Source: G963666705 sp963666705
GTDB taxonomy: Bacteria; Pseudomonadota; Alphaproteobacteria; CADEGL01
DNA length: 64,000 bases
Reading direction: 5' to 3'
NCBI GenBank assembly: GCA_963666705.2
Contig: CAXXKO010000001.1
Coordinates: forward strand, 124,001-188,000
This document shows positions 1-9,471 of this stretch, piece after piece. The first letter of the stretch is position 1; each line of letters starts with the position of its first letter. A model generated the notes under the pieces. That model was not told the DNA's origin. It was given only the letters and a program-made list of their open reading frames with translations, and searched no databases. The position numbers were made by a program, and so were the translations under genes.

Positions 1-741
1 CCTGGTGCGGTAGAGCTGGCACGGAGTGATCACGGGGTGGGCCGAGCGCGGCTCGCGGCCCTGGTTCTGGCCGGTTGCGAGATTCCAGGCGGCGAGGTAG
101 TTCAAATTAAAGAGGGCGGTGTCGAAGAGCGAGACGTCGATGTCGCGGCCGACTCCCGTCTCCCGCGCCTTGAGGACGGCGGCGAGGAGGCCCAGGGCCA
201 TGTTGAGGCCGGTCATGAAATCGACGATCGAGAGGCCCATGCGCGCGGGCGGCGTGCCGGGCTCCCCCGTCACCGTCAAATATCCGGTCTCGGCCTGCAT
301 GAGGTAATCGTACCCGGGCCAAGCGGCGCGGGACCCGTCGCGGCCATAAGCCGTCAGGTGCGCGCATACGATCTTCGGGTTCACCGCGCCAAGCGACTCA
401 TAGGTGAGCCCGAGCTTCCCCGGCACGTCGCCGCGTAGGTTGCAGGCGAGGCCGTCCGCCGTGCGGGCCAGATCGCGCAGCACCGCCTGCCCCTCCTCCC
501 GCGCCAGATCGAGAGTCAGGCTGCGTTTATTGCGGTTGAGGGCCTGGAAGAACAGGCTGGCGTTGGTCTCATCGACACCCTCGATGAAATGGGGCTGGCC
601 CATGCGCGAGACATCGCCACCGTCGTGGGGGTTCTCGATCTTGATGAGTTCCGCGCCCAGATCGGCCAGGGTCTGGGTCCCGAACGGCCCGGCGCCATAC
701 TGTTCGACGGAGATGATCCGCAGTCCCGCGAGCGGTAGCAT
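1..741 (-). CDS. CaiB/BaiF (type III) CoA-transferase, 5' part
   Basis: The gene starts at 741 and runs off the left edge, so only about 247 N-terminal residues are visible. The protein opens with MLPLAGLRIISVEQYGAGP, the nucleotide-fold start typical of the CaiB/BaiF family. It continues with the RNKRSLTLDL stretch, an ASP-containing loop region and ARMGLSIVDFMTGLNMALGLLAA, all family hallmarks. These enzymes move CoA between acyl-CoA donors and carboxylic acids through an aspartyl-CoA thioester. The substrate cannot be read from the sequence. The gene is divergent from cheA, and palindromes of GntR type lie about 155-205 bp upstream. Confidence 0.9.
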   Translation of the reverse strand, partial: MLPLAGLRIISVEQYGAGPFGTQTLADLGAELIKIENPHDGGDVSRMGQPHFIEGVDETNASLFFQALNRNKRSLTLDLAREEGQAVLRDLARTADGLACNLRGDVPGKLGLTYESLGAVNPKIVCAHLTAYGRDGSRAAWPGYDYLMQAETGYLTVTGEPGTPPARMGLSIVDFMTGLNMALGLLAAVLKARETGVGRDIDVSLFDTALFNLNYLAAWNLATGQNQGREPRSAHPVITPCQLYRTR

Positions 742-895
742 TCGAATCTCTTCCAACCTTCAGGCACTCGCCCTGGCGCGACCGCGCACCTCCACGACGG
801 CCGCCGCACCTTGTGCGCCGCCGCAGGCGAATGCAAGTGCGCGCGGGAATGGCGCCAGCTCGCCAGTGATGTGCCCACCACCCACAGTAAAATGA

Positions 896-947
896 TTGTC
901 GGACAACATATACTGACCGACAAAGCTCCCGAATTTTTGTCCGACGA
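896..947. promoter_or_regulatory. two GntR/FadR-type operator-like palindromes
   Basis: TTGTCGGACAA at 896-906 is a perfect palindrome around a central G. TTGTCCGACGA at 937-947 repeats it with one arm mismatch. Both fit the TNGTN3ACNA pattern known for FadR-subfamily GntR regulators. A weaker copy on the minus strand lies between them (CGACAAAG half). They lie in the 742-1166 gap between the divergent CoA-transferase and cheA. Control of the CoA-transferase gene is the likelier role, since these regulators often act on acyl-CoA metabolism. The rest of the gap is AT-rich around 950-1020, with a TATAAT at 982-987 but no convincing -35 box. Confidence 0.45.
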
Positions 948-1298
948 TTCACAATTTACCAAGTCTCAGCGTGCCCCAATCTATAATAAGTATATGAAAT
1001 TAATACGTTAATTAGGATGATTAGATTCGTTCAATTTCTCACCCGGCCTGTCTTAACCAACTCTTTACGTGCTTCTGTCAAACCTTCCCATCGTCGTGCA
1101 CCTCCCCGCATGGCCCACGGGTCGGCCCCGGCCATCGCATCGCCGCCGTCCTTAGGAGACTCCTTGATGGAAGACATGCTGCAGGAATTCCTGACAGAGA
1201 CCAACGAAAGCGTGGCCGTGCTCGATGTCGAGCTGGTGACGTTGGAGCAGAGGCCAGACGATCCCGATCTGCTGGGAAGCATTTTCCGCCTCGCTCAT

Positions 1299-1307
1299 AC
1301 CATCAAG
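1299..1307. repeat. target site duplication, left copy
   Basis: ACCATCAAG at 1299-1307 is repeated exactly at 2621-2629, directly flanking the IS at 1308-2620. It is the 9-bp target duplication inside the cheA Hpt coding sequence. Confidence 0.92.
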
Positions 1308-2620
1308 CACTAGTGTCCGGTTAAAAATCGAATAAATTCAATTGGTTGGTTATTTGCGAAGCGTTGCATCTGTTTTCGTCTCCCGCAAGTGCTTGATGTA
1401 TGGGCATTTTCTCGAAGAGGGTCACCGAGAGGATCTGTAACAAAGTGTAGAGCGAGGCGTCCAGGTCGAGGCGCTTCTTGACGATGGCGACGAGGACGTA
1501 GACCGAGACGGCAATCCAGATCTGCGTCTTCACCGCGTTCTCCGACGTGCCGTAGAACTGCTTGATCCGAAGATGCTGCTTGATCCACTTGAAGAAGAGT
1601 TCCACCTGCCAGCGGCTTTTGTAGAGCGCGCAGATGGTGGCGGCCGGAAGCGAGAAGTTGTTGGTGATGAAGACCAGCGTCTTGCCGGACTCGGGGTCCT
1701 TGAAGCGGATGCGCCGCAGAAGTTCGGGGTAATCCTGACGGGTGTAGAAGCCGTCCAGGGAGATGGTCTGGTCGCAAATGATGCCGGTCGAGCGATCCGT
1801 CGGCGCCGAATAGACGCGATGAGCATCGATGTTCGACTTGGCACGCGTGACGAAGAAGGCCCCGGCTTGGTGCAACACATAAAGGCGGGCAAAGTCGACG
1901 TAGCCACGATCCACGACGTAGATGGCTCCGGCTTCCGGCAAGAGCATATCGAGGGCATGAACGTCGTGCAGCTTGCCATCCGAGATGTGGATAAAACTCG
2001 GAATGTTGCCCCGCAGGTCGAGCAGCGTGTGCATCTTCACCGCCGCCTTGGTGGTGCGGAAGTGCGCCCACGGAAAGACCGACAGGCACAGAGCGATGGT
2101 CGTCGAGTCCAGGGCGTAGACGGTATTGGTCAGGTCCAACCCCAGTTCTTCGTCGACGTACAGCGTCCTCGCCTGGGTGATGAGCCGCTGGGCCAACGCC
2201 GCATGGATACGCCAGTCGCGCCTTTCGTTGGCATCGGCCAGCGTCGAGCGCCGGACCGGCTGGCGGAAGCCCATGTGATAGAGTTTCGATGCGTGGACCG
2301 AGAGGCAGGTCTCGATGTCGCGCAGGCTTTCCCGGTAGGTCAGCTGGGCGAAGGCCATGGACCGGTATTGCTCGGCGCAGGAAAGCGTCCGGACCCGGTG
2401 ATCGCCGCCATACCGGTCGACGATCCGCGTGAAAGTAGTCCATGGCAGGAAGTCCATGAGCTGAGCGAACAGGGTCTTGCCGGTGTTCATGAGCATCTCC
2501 TCGGAGAAACTCCGAAAAGTGCTCCATCCAATTCAAATCGACACCATGCATTTTCGCTTCAAACCCCGCAGAAATCCTGGCTCTCAAAGCCAGCACCGCT
2601 CAGTTAACCGGACAGCAGTG
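1308..2620 (-). mobile_element. IS4-type insertion sequence, 1313 bp, copy A
   Basis: The ends are imperfect inverted repeats: CACTAGTGTCCGGTTAA at 1308 and CACTGCTGTCCGGTTAA read inward from 2620 (15 of 17 match). It is flanked by the 9-bp duplication ACCATCAAG. The single transposase gene lies on the minus strand. An element of the same length with an identical transposase lies in the opposite orientation at 51434-52746, so this is a recently active element. It disrupts cheA. Confidence 0.95.
1321..2496 (-). CDS. IS4-family transposase, copy A
   Basis: DDE transposase of 391 aa, or 389 aa if started at the second Met (MNTGK). The N-terminal part (about residues 3-110) resembles the DUF4372 region that precedes the catalytic domain in this group. 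Visible catalytic elements are the first Asp in ALDSTTI, the second Asp in VVDRGY, and the IS4 signature Y-x2-R-x3-E-x6-K in YKSRWQVELFFKWIKQ. The protein is full length and identical to the copy at 51558-52733, so it is probably functional. The stop lies about 13 bp inside the IS end. Confidence 0.95.
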   Translation of the reverse strand: MLMNTGKTLFAQLMDFLPWTTFTRIVDRYGGDHRVRTLSCAEQYRSMAFAQLTYRESLRDIETCLSVHASKLYHMGFRQPVRRSTLADANERRDWRIHAALAQRLITQARTLYVDEELGLDLTNTVYALDSTTIALCLSVFPWAHFRTTKAAVKMHTLLDLRGNIPSFIHISDGKLHDVHALDMLLPEAGAIYVVDRGYVDFARLYVLHQAGAFFVTRAKSNIDAHRVYSAPTDRSTGIICDQTISLDGFYTRQDYPELLRRIRFKDPESGKTLVFITNNFSLPAATICALYKSRWQVELFFKWIKQHLRIKQFYGTSENAVKTQIWIAVSVYVLVAIVKKRLDLDASLYTLLQILSVTLFEKMPIHQALAGDENRCNASQITNQLNLFDF

Positions 2621-5142
2621 ACCATCAAGGGGAGCTGCGGCTTCCTCGGCCTCAGCCGCCTCGAAACCCTCACCCATTCGGCCGAGAACGTATTCGGCAA
2701 GCTCCGCGAGGGTGAGCTCAAGGTGAATGAGGAGATCATCACGCTGATCCTCCAGTCGATGGACCGGATCAAGACCATCCTCTACTGCCTCGAGCAGGAT
2801 GCGAAAGAGCCCGAAGGCGGCGACGGCGATCTCATCGAAAGGCTGGATCGGGTCGCGGCCGCCGCCGACGGTGACTCCGGGTCATCCGCATCGGAGATCG
2901 AGAGCTTCGAGGAAGGCGAGACCGAGGACGCGGCTGGCGCACTCGAGGAAGCCGAACTGACGGCCGCCGTGCAAGAGTCCACCGAGGCCGTCGCCGAGGC
3001 GGCCGTCGCCGAGGCCGAAGCGCTGGCCCCGCGCGCGACGGTCGCGGAGCCACCGCGGTTGCCGGCTGGCGCCGACGCGCCGGAAGGTGAGCGCTCCATC
3101 TCCAACCAGAACATCCGGGTCAATGTGGACCTCCTGGAACAACTCATGACCATGGTCAGCGAGCTCGTGCTCACGCTCAATCAGCTCGTCCAGATGGTCC
3201 TCGGCCAGCACGACAGCGAGTTCGCGACACCGCTTCAGCGCCTGAGCCATATCACGACGGAGCTTCAGGAAGGGGTCATGAAGACCCGCATGCAGCCCAT
3301 CGGCAACGCCTGGTCCAAGCTGCCGCGGCTGGTGCGCGACCTCTCGGTCCAGCTCGACAAGAAGATCGAGCTGCGCACCATCGGCGCCGATACGGAGCTC
3401 GACCGCCAGGTGCTCGAGCTGATCAAGGATCCGCTCGTCCACATGGTCCGCAATTCGGCCGACCACGGCATCGAGGTCCCCGCGGAGCGGCTCGCGGCCG
3501 GCAAGCCCGAGACCGGCCATGTCACCCTCAACGCCTATCATGAGGGTGGCCACATCCTGATTGAAATCTCCGACGATGGGCGCGGCCTCAGCAACGAGAA
3601 AATCAAGAAGCGCGTGATCGCGTCCGGCCTCGCCAGCGAATCCGACCTCGCCTCCATGTCGGAGCAGCAGATACAGCAATTCGTCTTCCGCTCGGGCGTT
3701 TCCACGGCCGAAGCCGTGAGCAACGTCTCGGGCCGCGGCGTCGGCATGGACGTGCTGCGCACCAACATCGAGAGGATCGGCGGCACCATCGAGCTGAAAT
3801 CGGTCGAGGGCGAGGGCACCAGCCTCGTGCTCAAGATTCCGCTCACCCTCGCGATCGTCTCCGCCCTCATCCTCGAATGCGGCGGACAGCGTTTCGCGGT
3901 GCCCCAGATCAGCGTGGTGGAGCTGGTCCGCGTCTCCAAGGGCTCGGAGAACCGGATCGAGCGGCTCCAGGACACGCCCGTATTGCGCCTGCGCGACCGC
4001 CTGCTCCCGCTCGTCTCGCTGCGCGAGCTGCTCCGCCTCGGCGAGGAAGGGGCGCAAGACAGCGGCGAGGCCTTCGTCGTCGTGACGCACGTCGGCAACT
4101 ACACCTTCGGCATCATCGTCGACCGCGTCTTCGACGCCGAGGAAATCGTGGTTAAGCCCGTGGCGCCCGTCCTGCGCGAGCTCAAGCTCTTCTCCGGCAA
4201 CACCATCCTCGGCGACGGCAGTGTGGTCATGATCATCGACCCCAATGCCATCGCATCCGCCACGGGCGAGATCATCGTCGCCGACGATCAACAGGCCGCC
4301 GCCGCGGCCCGGCATCCCAACGACGAGCTCCGGCAGCAGATGCTGGTCTTCCGGGTCGGCGAAGGGTCGCCGAAGGCGGTGCCGCTTGGCCTGGTGGCGC
4401 GCCTCGAGATGCTCGACGCCACCGCGATCGAGCGCTCGAACGGAAAGCCGTCGATCCAGTATCGGGGCAAGCTCATGCCCCTGGTCCCGGTCGAGCCCCA
4501 TTACGAGATGCGCACGACGGGGCGTCAGACGGTTCTCGTGTTCACCGACTTGGACCGGTCCATGGGCCTCATGGTCGACGAGATCGTGGATATCGTCGAC
4601 CATGCCGAATCCACCGACATCCGCACCCACCAGCCGGGCTTGATCGGCAGCGCGATCATCGGCGACAAGGCGACCGACCTGCTCGACGTGACCCACTACC
4701 TGGCGTCGGCCTTCGACGATTGGTTCGAGGGGCCGGACACGGAAATGAACGGGTTCGACAGCGGTGAGCGCCGCGTGCTTGTGGTCGATGACAGCCCGTT
4801 CTTCCGCAACCTCCTACAGCCCGTCCTGGCATCCGCCGGATACGACGTGCGGGCCGTCGAAAGCGCCGATGCGGCCATGTCCCTGTGCGAGGACGGCGAC
4901 AAGTTCGACCTCATCATCAGCGACATCGAGATGCCGGGCATGAACGGCTACGAGTTCGCCCGCACGGTGCGCGGCAACGCCCGTTGGGGCGAGACACCCA
5001 TGGTCGCCCTGTCGCGGCATGCCACCGAGAAAGACAAGAGGCGCGGCACCGACGCCGGCTTACAGAACTACGTCTTGAAATTCGACCGCGACGCGCTGCT
5101 CTACACCGTGTCCGAGGTCCTTGCCGAAACCAGAGGTGCAGC

Positions 5143-5631
5143 ATGAGCGATTCGAGCAATACGCCCGACCCCGACCGGCATGGGAGCCAGGAGGGCCGGA
5201 GCGAGTTCGTGACCTTCCTCGTTGCCGACCAGCTCTTCGGCATCCCGGTCCTGACGGTCCAGGAGGTCCTCGGCCCGCAGCGGATCACGCGCATCCCCCT
5301 CGCGCCCGCCGAGGTCGCGGGGTCCCTCAACCTGCGCGGCCGCATCGTCACCGCCATCGACATCCGGCACCGGCTCGGCATGCCGGCGCGGCCGGAGGGC
5401 ACGGAGCCGATGAGCGTCGTGGTGGAGACCAGGGGCGACCTCTACAGCTTGGCGGTCGATACCGTGGGCGAGGTCCTGAGTTTCGAGGCTAATTCCTTCG
5501 AGCAGATCCCCGGTACCCTGAGCGCCGCGCTGCGCGACGTCTCGGCCGGTATCTACCGGCTCGAAGGTCAGCTCCTCATCGTCCTCGATGTCGAGCGCCT
5601 GCTGACGACTGACCACGCCGAAGCGGCGTAA
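5143..5631 (+). CDS. cheW: CheW chemotaxis coupling protein
   Basis: 162-aa adaptor that links chemoreceptors to the CheA kinase at the inner face of the membrane. A single CheW domain fills residues 20-155: FVTFLVADQLFGIPVLTVQEV at the start, LNLRGRIVTAIDIRHRLG in the middle and GIYRLEGQLLIVLDVERLL at the end. The start ATG overlaps the cheA stop (ATGA, 5143-5146), so translation is normally coupled to cheA. The IS in cheA is expected to be polar on this gene unless an internal promoter exists. Confidence 0.95.
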   Translation: MSDSSNTPDPDRHGSQEGRSEFVTFLVADQLFGIPVLTVQEVLGPQRITRIPLAPAEVAGSLNLRGRIVTAIDIRHRLGMPARPEGTEPMSVVVETRGDLYSLAVDTVGEVLSFEANSFEQIPGTLSAALRDVSAGIYRLEGQLLIVLDVERLLTTDHAEAA

Positions 5632-5684
5632 ATCGATATTGGAGGCATTGGGCCTCCGCTGAGACCTGACTGGGTGAGTGTGAC

Positions 5685-6056
5685 ATGGCCAAGAAGCTTT
5701 GCCTCGTTGTCGACGATTCGCGAATGGTGCGAAAGTTCGCGCGCAAGATCCTGGAGGATCTCGATTTCGAGATCGAGGAAGCCGAGGACGGCAGCCTCGC
5801 CTTGGAGGCCTGCGGGCGGCGGATGCCGGACGCCATCCTCCTGGATCGCAACATGCCGGTGATGGGCGGCATGGAGTTTTTGCGCGCGCTCCGCAAGACG
5901 GAAGGGGGCAGCGAGCCGGTCGTGGTCGTGTGCACCACCGAAAACGATACGGTCAAAATCGTGGAAGCATTAGAAGCGGGGGCGAGCGAATACATCATGA
6001 AGCCGTTCAACGACGAGATTATCGTCTCGAAATTCACCCAGGCCGGGCTGCTCTAG
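5685..6056 (+). CDS. cheY: CheY response regulator
   Basis: 123-aa single-domain receiver that carries the phosphoryl signal from CheA to the flagellar motor. It has the acidic pair in VVDDSRMVRK, the phospho-acceptor Asp in AILLDRNMPVMGGMEF, the conserved Thr in VVCTTEND and the Lys in YIMKPFND. There is no output domain. It sits 53 bp after cheW and 1 bp before cheB, in the middle of the operon. Confidence 0.95.
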   Translation: MAKKLCLVVDDSRMVRKFARKILEDLDFEIEEAEDGSLALEACGRRMPDAILLDRNMPVMGGMEFLRALRKTEGGSEPVVVVCTTENDTVKIVEALEAGASEYIMKPFNDEIIVSKFTQAGLL

Positions 6057-6057
6057 C

Positions 6058-7236
6058 ATGGACGCGATAATCGCCAATCGCGCGCCGGCCCCCGAGAGCG
6101 CCGGCGCCGGGCCCGTTCGGGTCCTCATCACCGATGATTCGGCCGTGGTCCGCGGCATCCTCGTGCGCACCCTCGAGGCGAACCCCGACATCGAGATCGT
6201 CGGCACGGTCTCGAATGGCAAGCTCGCCGTCGAAACCGTGCAGCGCCAGGACATCGACGTGGTCCTGCTCGACATCGAAATGCCCGTGATGGACGGCCTC
6301 ACGGCCCTCGGCGAGCTGATGGCCTACGATCGGGGCCTCAAGGTCATCATGATCTCGACCCTCACGCACCGCAACGCCGACATCACCATGAAGGCGCTGC
6401 GGATAGGAGCCTCCGACTACCTCACCAAGCCCGGGCGCGCCGGCGAGATCCTCTCGAACGACGATTTCAGCCGCTCCCTGATAGAGAAAATCCTCGCCCT
6501 CGGCACCGCCCGGCGCCGCGGCGCCCAGGGCCGGGCCAGGCCCGCGCCCGCGACGGTCCCGGCGCGCGCGACGGCCCCGGTGCTTGGGACGGCATCGCCC
6601 GCGCCGACCGCCGTCCGGCCGCAAGCGCCGATCGCCCTCAAGAAGCCCGGGCTGAAGAGCGCCGAGCTGATCGCGATCGGCAGCTCGACCGGCGGCCCGC
6701 AGGCCCTGCTGCAACTTCTCGCCAAACTCAAGGGCAAGGTCTTCCAACCGATCCTGATCACCCAGCATATGCCGCCCACGTTCACGGCGCTGTTGTCCGA
6801 GCATATCCAGCGCCACACGGGCTTCATCTGCACCGAGGCGGCGAATGGGGATGCCATCGTCGCCGGGCGCGTCTACGTCGCCCCGGGCGGCCAGCATATG
6901 ACCGTCGGCGGCCCCCTCGGCGGGCGCGTCGTCAAGCTCGATACAGGACCGCCCGAGAATTTCTGCCGGCCCTCGGTCGATGTCATGATGCGCAGCCTGG
7001 TGCATGTCTATGACGGCCACATACTGGGTGTGATCCTGACTGGCATGGGGCATGACGGCCTCGAGGGCTGCAAGAGCTTGGTCGCCGCCGGCGGCACGGT
7101 CGTGGCGCAGGACGAGGCGACGAGCGTGGTCTGGGGCATGCCCGCCGCCGTCGCGCAAGCCGGGATCTGTAGCGCCGTCCTCCCCCTGGACGATCTGCCC
7201 GATTTCATTCAATCCAAGGCGCGAGGCTACCGATGA
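6058..7236 (+). CDS. cheB: CheB protein-glutamate methylesterase/deamidase
   Basis: 392-aa adaptation enzyme that removes methyl groups from chemoreceptors. Residues 20-140 are a receiver domain (LITDDSAVVR; phospho-Asp in VVLLDIEMPVMDG; Lys in YLTKPG). An Ala/Pro-rich linker (about 150-195) follows. The C-terminal methylesterase domain has the catalytic Ser in GSSTGGPQAL, His in TQHMPPTF and Asp in LTGMGHDGLEG. The start lies 1 bp after the cheY stop. The gene overlaps cheR by 4 bp (ATGA). Confidence 0.96.
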   Translation: MDAIIANRAPAPESAGAGPVRVLITDDSAVVRGILVRTLEANPDIEIVGTVSNGKLAVETVQRQDIDVVLLDIEMPVMDGLTALGELMAYDRGLKVIMISTLTHRNADITMKALRIGASDYLTKPGRAGEILSNDDFSRSLIEKILALGTARRRGAQGRARPAPATVPARATAPVLGTASPAPTAVRPQAPIALKKPGLKSAELIAIGSSTGGPQALLQLLAKLKGKVFQPILITQHMPPTFTALLSEHIQRHTGFICTEAANGDAIVAGRVYVAPGGQHMTVGGPLGGRVVKLDTGPPENFCRPSVDVMMRSLVHVYDGHILGVILTGMGHDGLEGCKSLVAAGGTVVAQDEATSVVWGMPAAVAQAGICSAVLPLDDLPDFIQSKARGYR

Positions 7237-8075
7237 ACGCGGGCAATATCGAATTCCTGTGCCACATGGTCAAAGACAAGGTGGGGCTCGATATCGCCCC
7301 GGAGAAGGAATACCTGTGGCGGAGCCGGCTCGATCCGGTCGCCCGGATGCACAAGTTCGAGGACATCGACAAGCTCGTCGGAGCGCTGCGCGCGGGCCGG
7401 AACCCCACCCTCTCCGAGGCGGTGGTCGCGGCCATCACCACCAACGAAACCTCCTTCTTCCGCGACACCAAGCCATTCGAGCACTTCCGGAATTTCGTGC
7501 TGCCGCGCCTGCGCGAGACCCGCCCCGACGGCAGGACCATTCGCATCTGGAGCGCCGCCTGCTCCAGCGGCCAGGAGGCCTACTCCTTGGCCATGATCTG
7601 GCTCGATGAGCTGCCAAAGCTAGGGAGCCGGAAGCTCGAGATCGTCGGGACGGACGTGAGCGGCCCCATCCTGGCGCGGGCCAAGGCGGGCATCTACTCC
7701 CAGTTCGAGGTCCAGCGCGGCCTGCCCGCGCCGCACCTCGTCAAGCACTTCACCAAGGAAGGCGAGAGCTGGCAAATCAAGCCGGAGGTCCGCGCCTTCG
7801 CCCGGTTCCGGCCCTTCAACCTGCTCGACGACCCGACCTCGCTCGGCCGCTTCGACGTGGTGTTCTGCCGCAACGTGCTCATCTACTTCGACCAGCCCAC
7901 CAAGGAAGGGGTGCTGAACCGAATCGGCAAGGTGCTCTGGGACGACGGCTACCTCTACCTGGGCGGCGTCGAGACCGTGCTCGGCATGAACACGAAGTTC
8001 GTCCGCCTGCCCGACCGCCAGGAGGCCTACGGCAAGGTCGACGCCAGGGGCCAATCCATCCAGCTCGCGTCCTGA
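7233..8075 (+). CDS. cheR: CheR chemoreceptor methyltransferase
   Basis: 280-aa SAM-dependent methyltransferase that methylates receptor glutamates, opposing CheB. An N-terminal helical domain (about 1-75) is followed by the conserved ITTNETSFFRD motif and the Rossmann SAM site IWSAACSSGQEAYSLAM. FCRNVLIYFDQPTKEGVL near residues 210-230 is also family-typical. It is the last gene of the operon and ends 7 bp from the convergent Mth938-like gene. No receptor gene is in the window. Confidence 0.96.
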   Translation: MNAGNIEFLCHMVKDKVGLDIAPEKEYLWRSRLDPVARMHKFEDIDKLVGALRAGRNPTLSEAVVAAITTNETSFFRDTKPFEHFRNFVLPRLRETRPDGRTIRIWSAACSSGQEAYSLAMIWLDELPKLGSRKLEIVGTDVSGPILARAKAGIYSQFEVQRGLPAPHLVKHFTKEGESWQIKPEVRAFARFRPFNLLDDPTSLGRFDVVFCRNVLIYFDQPTKEGVLNRIGKVLWDDGYLYLGGVETVLGMNTKFVRLPDRQEAYGKVDARGQSIQLAS

Positions 8076-8082
8076 CCGCCTC

Positions 8083-8511
8083 CTAATCAGCGCCCGGCAG
8101 TACGATCAGTGCCGCGGCCACGCGGCGGTCTTCGGCCACGAGCAGATTGTAGGTCCGCGCGGCCGCACCCGTGTCCATGAGCTCGAGCGCTATTCCCGCC
8201 GCGCGCAGGGCGGCGCGCAAATCGGCGGCGGCGGGCCGTATTCGAGCGCCACACCCGAGCAGAAGGAGATCGACCGGCGGCTCCGCGCCGGTCACCGCCG
8301 CCAGGCCCTCGGCGGTCACGCCATCCATGTCGGCGACGGGCCAGGCCAAGGTCCGCTCCGGCAGGATCAGGATCGAGCCCTCGTGGCGGCGCCCCGCGAC
8401 GCGGAAACGGCCTGGGCCGTAGCTCTCGACGATTTGGCGGCCAACCGGCTCGACGGGCGTGAGCCCGGCGGCCGGCGCGCGGGCGCCCTCGCCCTCCTCA
8501 GGCGCCGCCAT
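8083..8511 (-). CDS. Mth938-like (DUF498/NDUFAF3-type) domain protein
   Basis: 142-aa small protein. Residues 20-140 match the Mth938 fold: VESYGPGRFRVAG, then GSILILPERTLAWPV, LLLLGCGARIRP, and GIALELMDTGAAARTYNLLVAEDRRVAAALI. The human relative NDUFAF3 helps assemble complex I. In alphaproteobacteria the gene is usually found beside secDF, as here. The bacterial function is not firmly known. It overlaps the 3' end of secF by 14 bp, so it is probably cotranscribed. Confidence 0.85.
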   Translation of the reverse strand: MAAPEEGEGARAPAAGLTPVEPVGRQIVESYGPGRFRVAGRRHEGSILILPERTLAWPVADMDGVTAEGLAAVTGAEPPVDLLLLGCGARIRPAAADLRAALRAAGIALELMDTGAAARTYNLLVAEDRRVAAALIVLPGAD

Positions 8512-9457
8512 CGGCCGCGGGGGCGCCCTCCCCTTCCCCGTCGTCCGGCTTGCCGAGGTCGAGCGCCCCCTCGCGGACCTTGAGGTAGAGAAGGGTGGGG
8601 GCGGCGACGAAGATCGAGGAATAGGTGCCGACCAGCACGCCCCAGATCATGGCGAAGGAGAAGTCCCGAATCACCTGGCCGCCGAAGACATAGAGCGCGA
8701 CCAGCGCCAGGAGAGTCGTGACGCTCGTCATGACCGTGCGCGAGAGGGTCTCGTTCAGGCTCTGGTTCAAGAGGGCCGGCAGGGCAAGCTTCTTGTACTT
8801 GCGCATGTTCTCGCGCACCCGGTCGTAGACCACCACCGTATCGTTGATGGAGTAGCCGGCGATGGTGAGGACGGCCGCCACGGTGGCCAGGGTGAACTCC
8901 ATGTCGAGGACCGAGAAGATGCCGATGGTCGCGATCACGTCGTGGCTGAGAGCGATCACCGCACCCACGCCGAACTGCCATTCGAAGCGGAACCAGACAT
9001 AGAGGAGGATCGCCACCAGGGCCGAGAGCACGGCCCACAGGCCCGCCGCCTTGAGCTCATCGCCCACCTTGGGGCCGACGGTCTCGACGCGGCGGTATTC
9101 GACGCCCTCGCCCAGGGCCGCCCTTACGGTGGCGATCGCCGCCTGGTTCGCCGCCTCGCCGCCTTCCTGGTCCTCGACGCGGATCAGCACGTCGTCCTCG
9201 GCGCCGAACTCCTGCAGGCTCACCTCGCCGAGACCGAGCCCGCTCAGGTCTCCGCGCAACTTGGCGAGGTCGGCGGCGCCGTCGGTTTTGACCTCGATGA
9301 GAATACCGCCCTTGAAGTCGATGCCGAAGTTGAGTCCTAGGGCCAGATAGGCGCCGATCGAGGCGACCATCAGCAGCGCCGAGAGCGCGAAGAACAGCTT
9401 GTGCCGAGGGATGAATTCAATCTCGGTCTTGGGCCGGAAGGAGATCAGCGGTCGCAT
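8498..9457 (-). CDS. secF: SecF protein-export membrane protein
   Basis: 319-aa inner-membrane subunit of the SecDF complex, which uses the proton gradient to complete translocation through SecYEG. The first membrane helix (LFFALSALLMVASIGAYLALG) is followed by the family motif LNFGIDFKGGILIEV, a periplasmic domain, and a C-terminal RND-like bundle with SINDTVVVYDRVRENMRKYKK and LNQSLNETLSRTVMTS. It ends in an acidic and Ala-rich tail. It lies 14 bp after secD. Confidence 0.96.
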   Translation of the reverse strand: MRPLISFRPKTEIEFIPRHKLFFALSALLMVASIGAYLALGLNFGIDFKGGILIEVKTDGAADLAKLRGDLSGLGLGEVSLQEFGAEDDVLIRVEDQEGGEAANQAAIATVRAALGEGVEYRRVETVGPKVGDELKAAGLWAVLSALVAILLYVWFRFEWQFGVGAVIALSHDVIATIGIFSVLDMEFTLATVAAVLTIAGYSINDTVVVYDRVRENMRKYKKLALPALLNQSLNETLSRTVMTSVTTLLALVALYVFGGQVIRDFSFAMIWGVLVGTYSSIFVAAPTLLYLKVREGALDLGKPDDGEGEGAPAADGGA

Positions 9458-9471
9458 GTCGTGCCCCCAGC

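Larger units (their letters stand above)
1167..5146 (+). pseudogene. cheA: cheA histidine kinase, split by an IS
   Basis: Chemotaxis sensor kinase that would phosphorylate CheY and CheB. The 5' piece (1167-1307) encodes the start of the Hpt domain, up to the phosphorylatable His in FRLAHTIK. The IS at 1308-2620 then supplies a TAG stop. The reading resumes at 2630 with GSCGFLG and continues through the dimerisation helix, the HATPase domain (N box HMVRNSADHGIE; G boxes ISDDGRGL and SGRGVGMDV), two CheW-like domains and a C-terminal receiver (VVDDSPF, D in IISDIEMPGMNG). Removing the IS and one 9-bp repeat gives exactly 886 codons (885 aa). The start at 1167 follows TTAGGAGA. The 3' frame is also open from ATG 2477 inside the IS, so a kinase lacking the Hpt histidine could be made. 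Confidence 0.93.

Noticed and set aside
2882..4696. Long minus-strand open frame (604 codons) opposite cheA
   Set aside because: It mirrors the conserved CheA frame in GC-rich DNA; composition is His/Asp/Gly-rich as expected of an antisense shadow.
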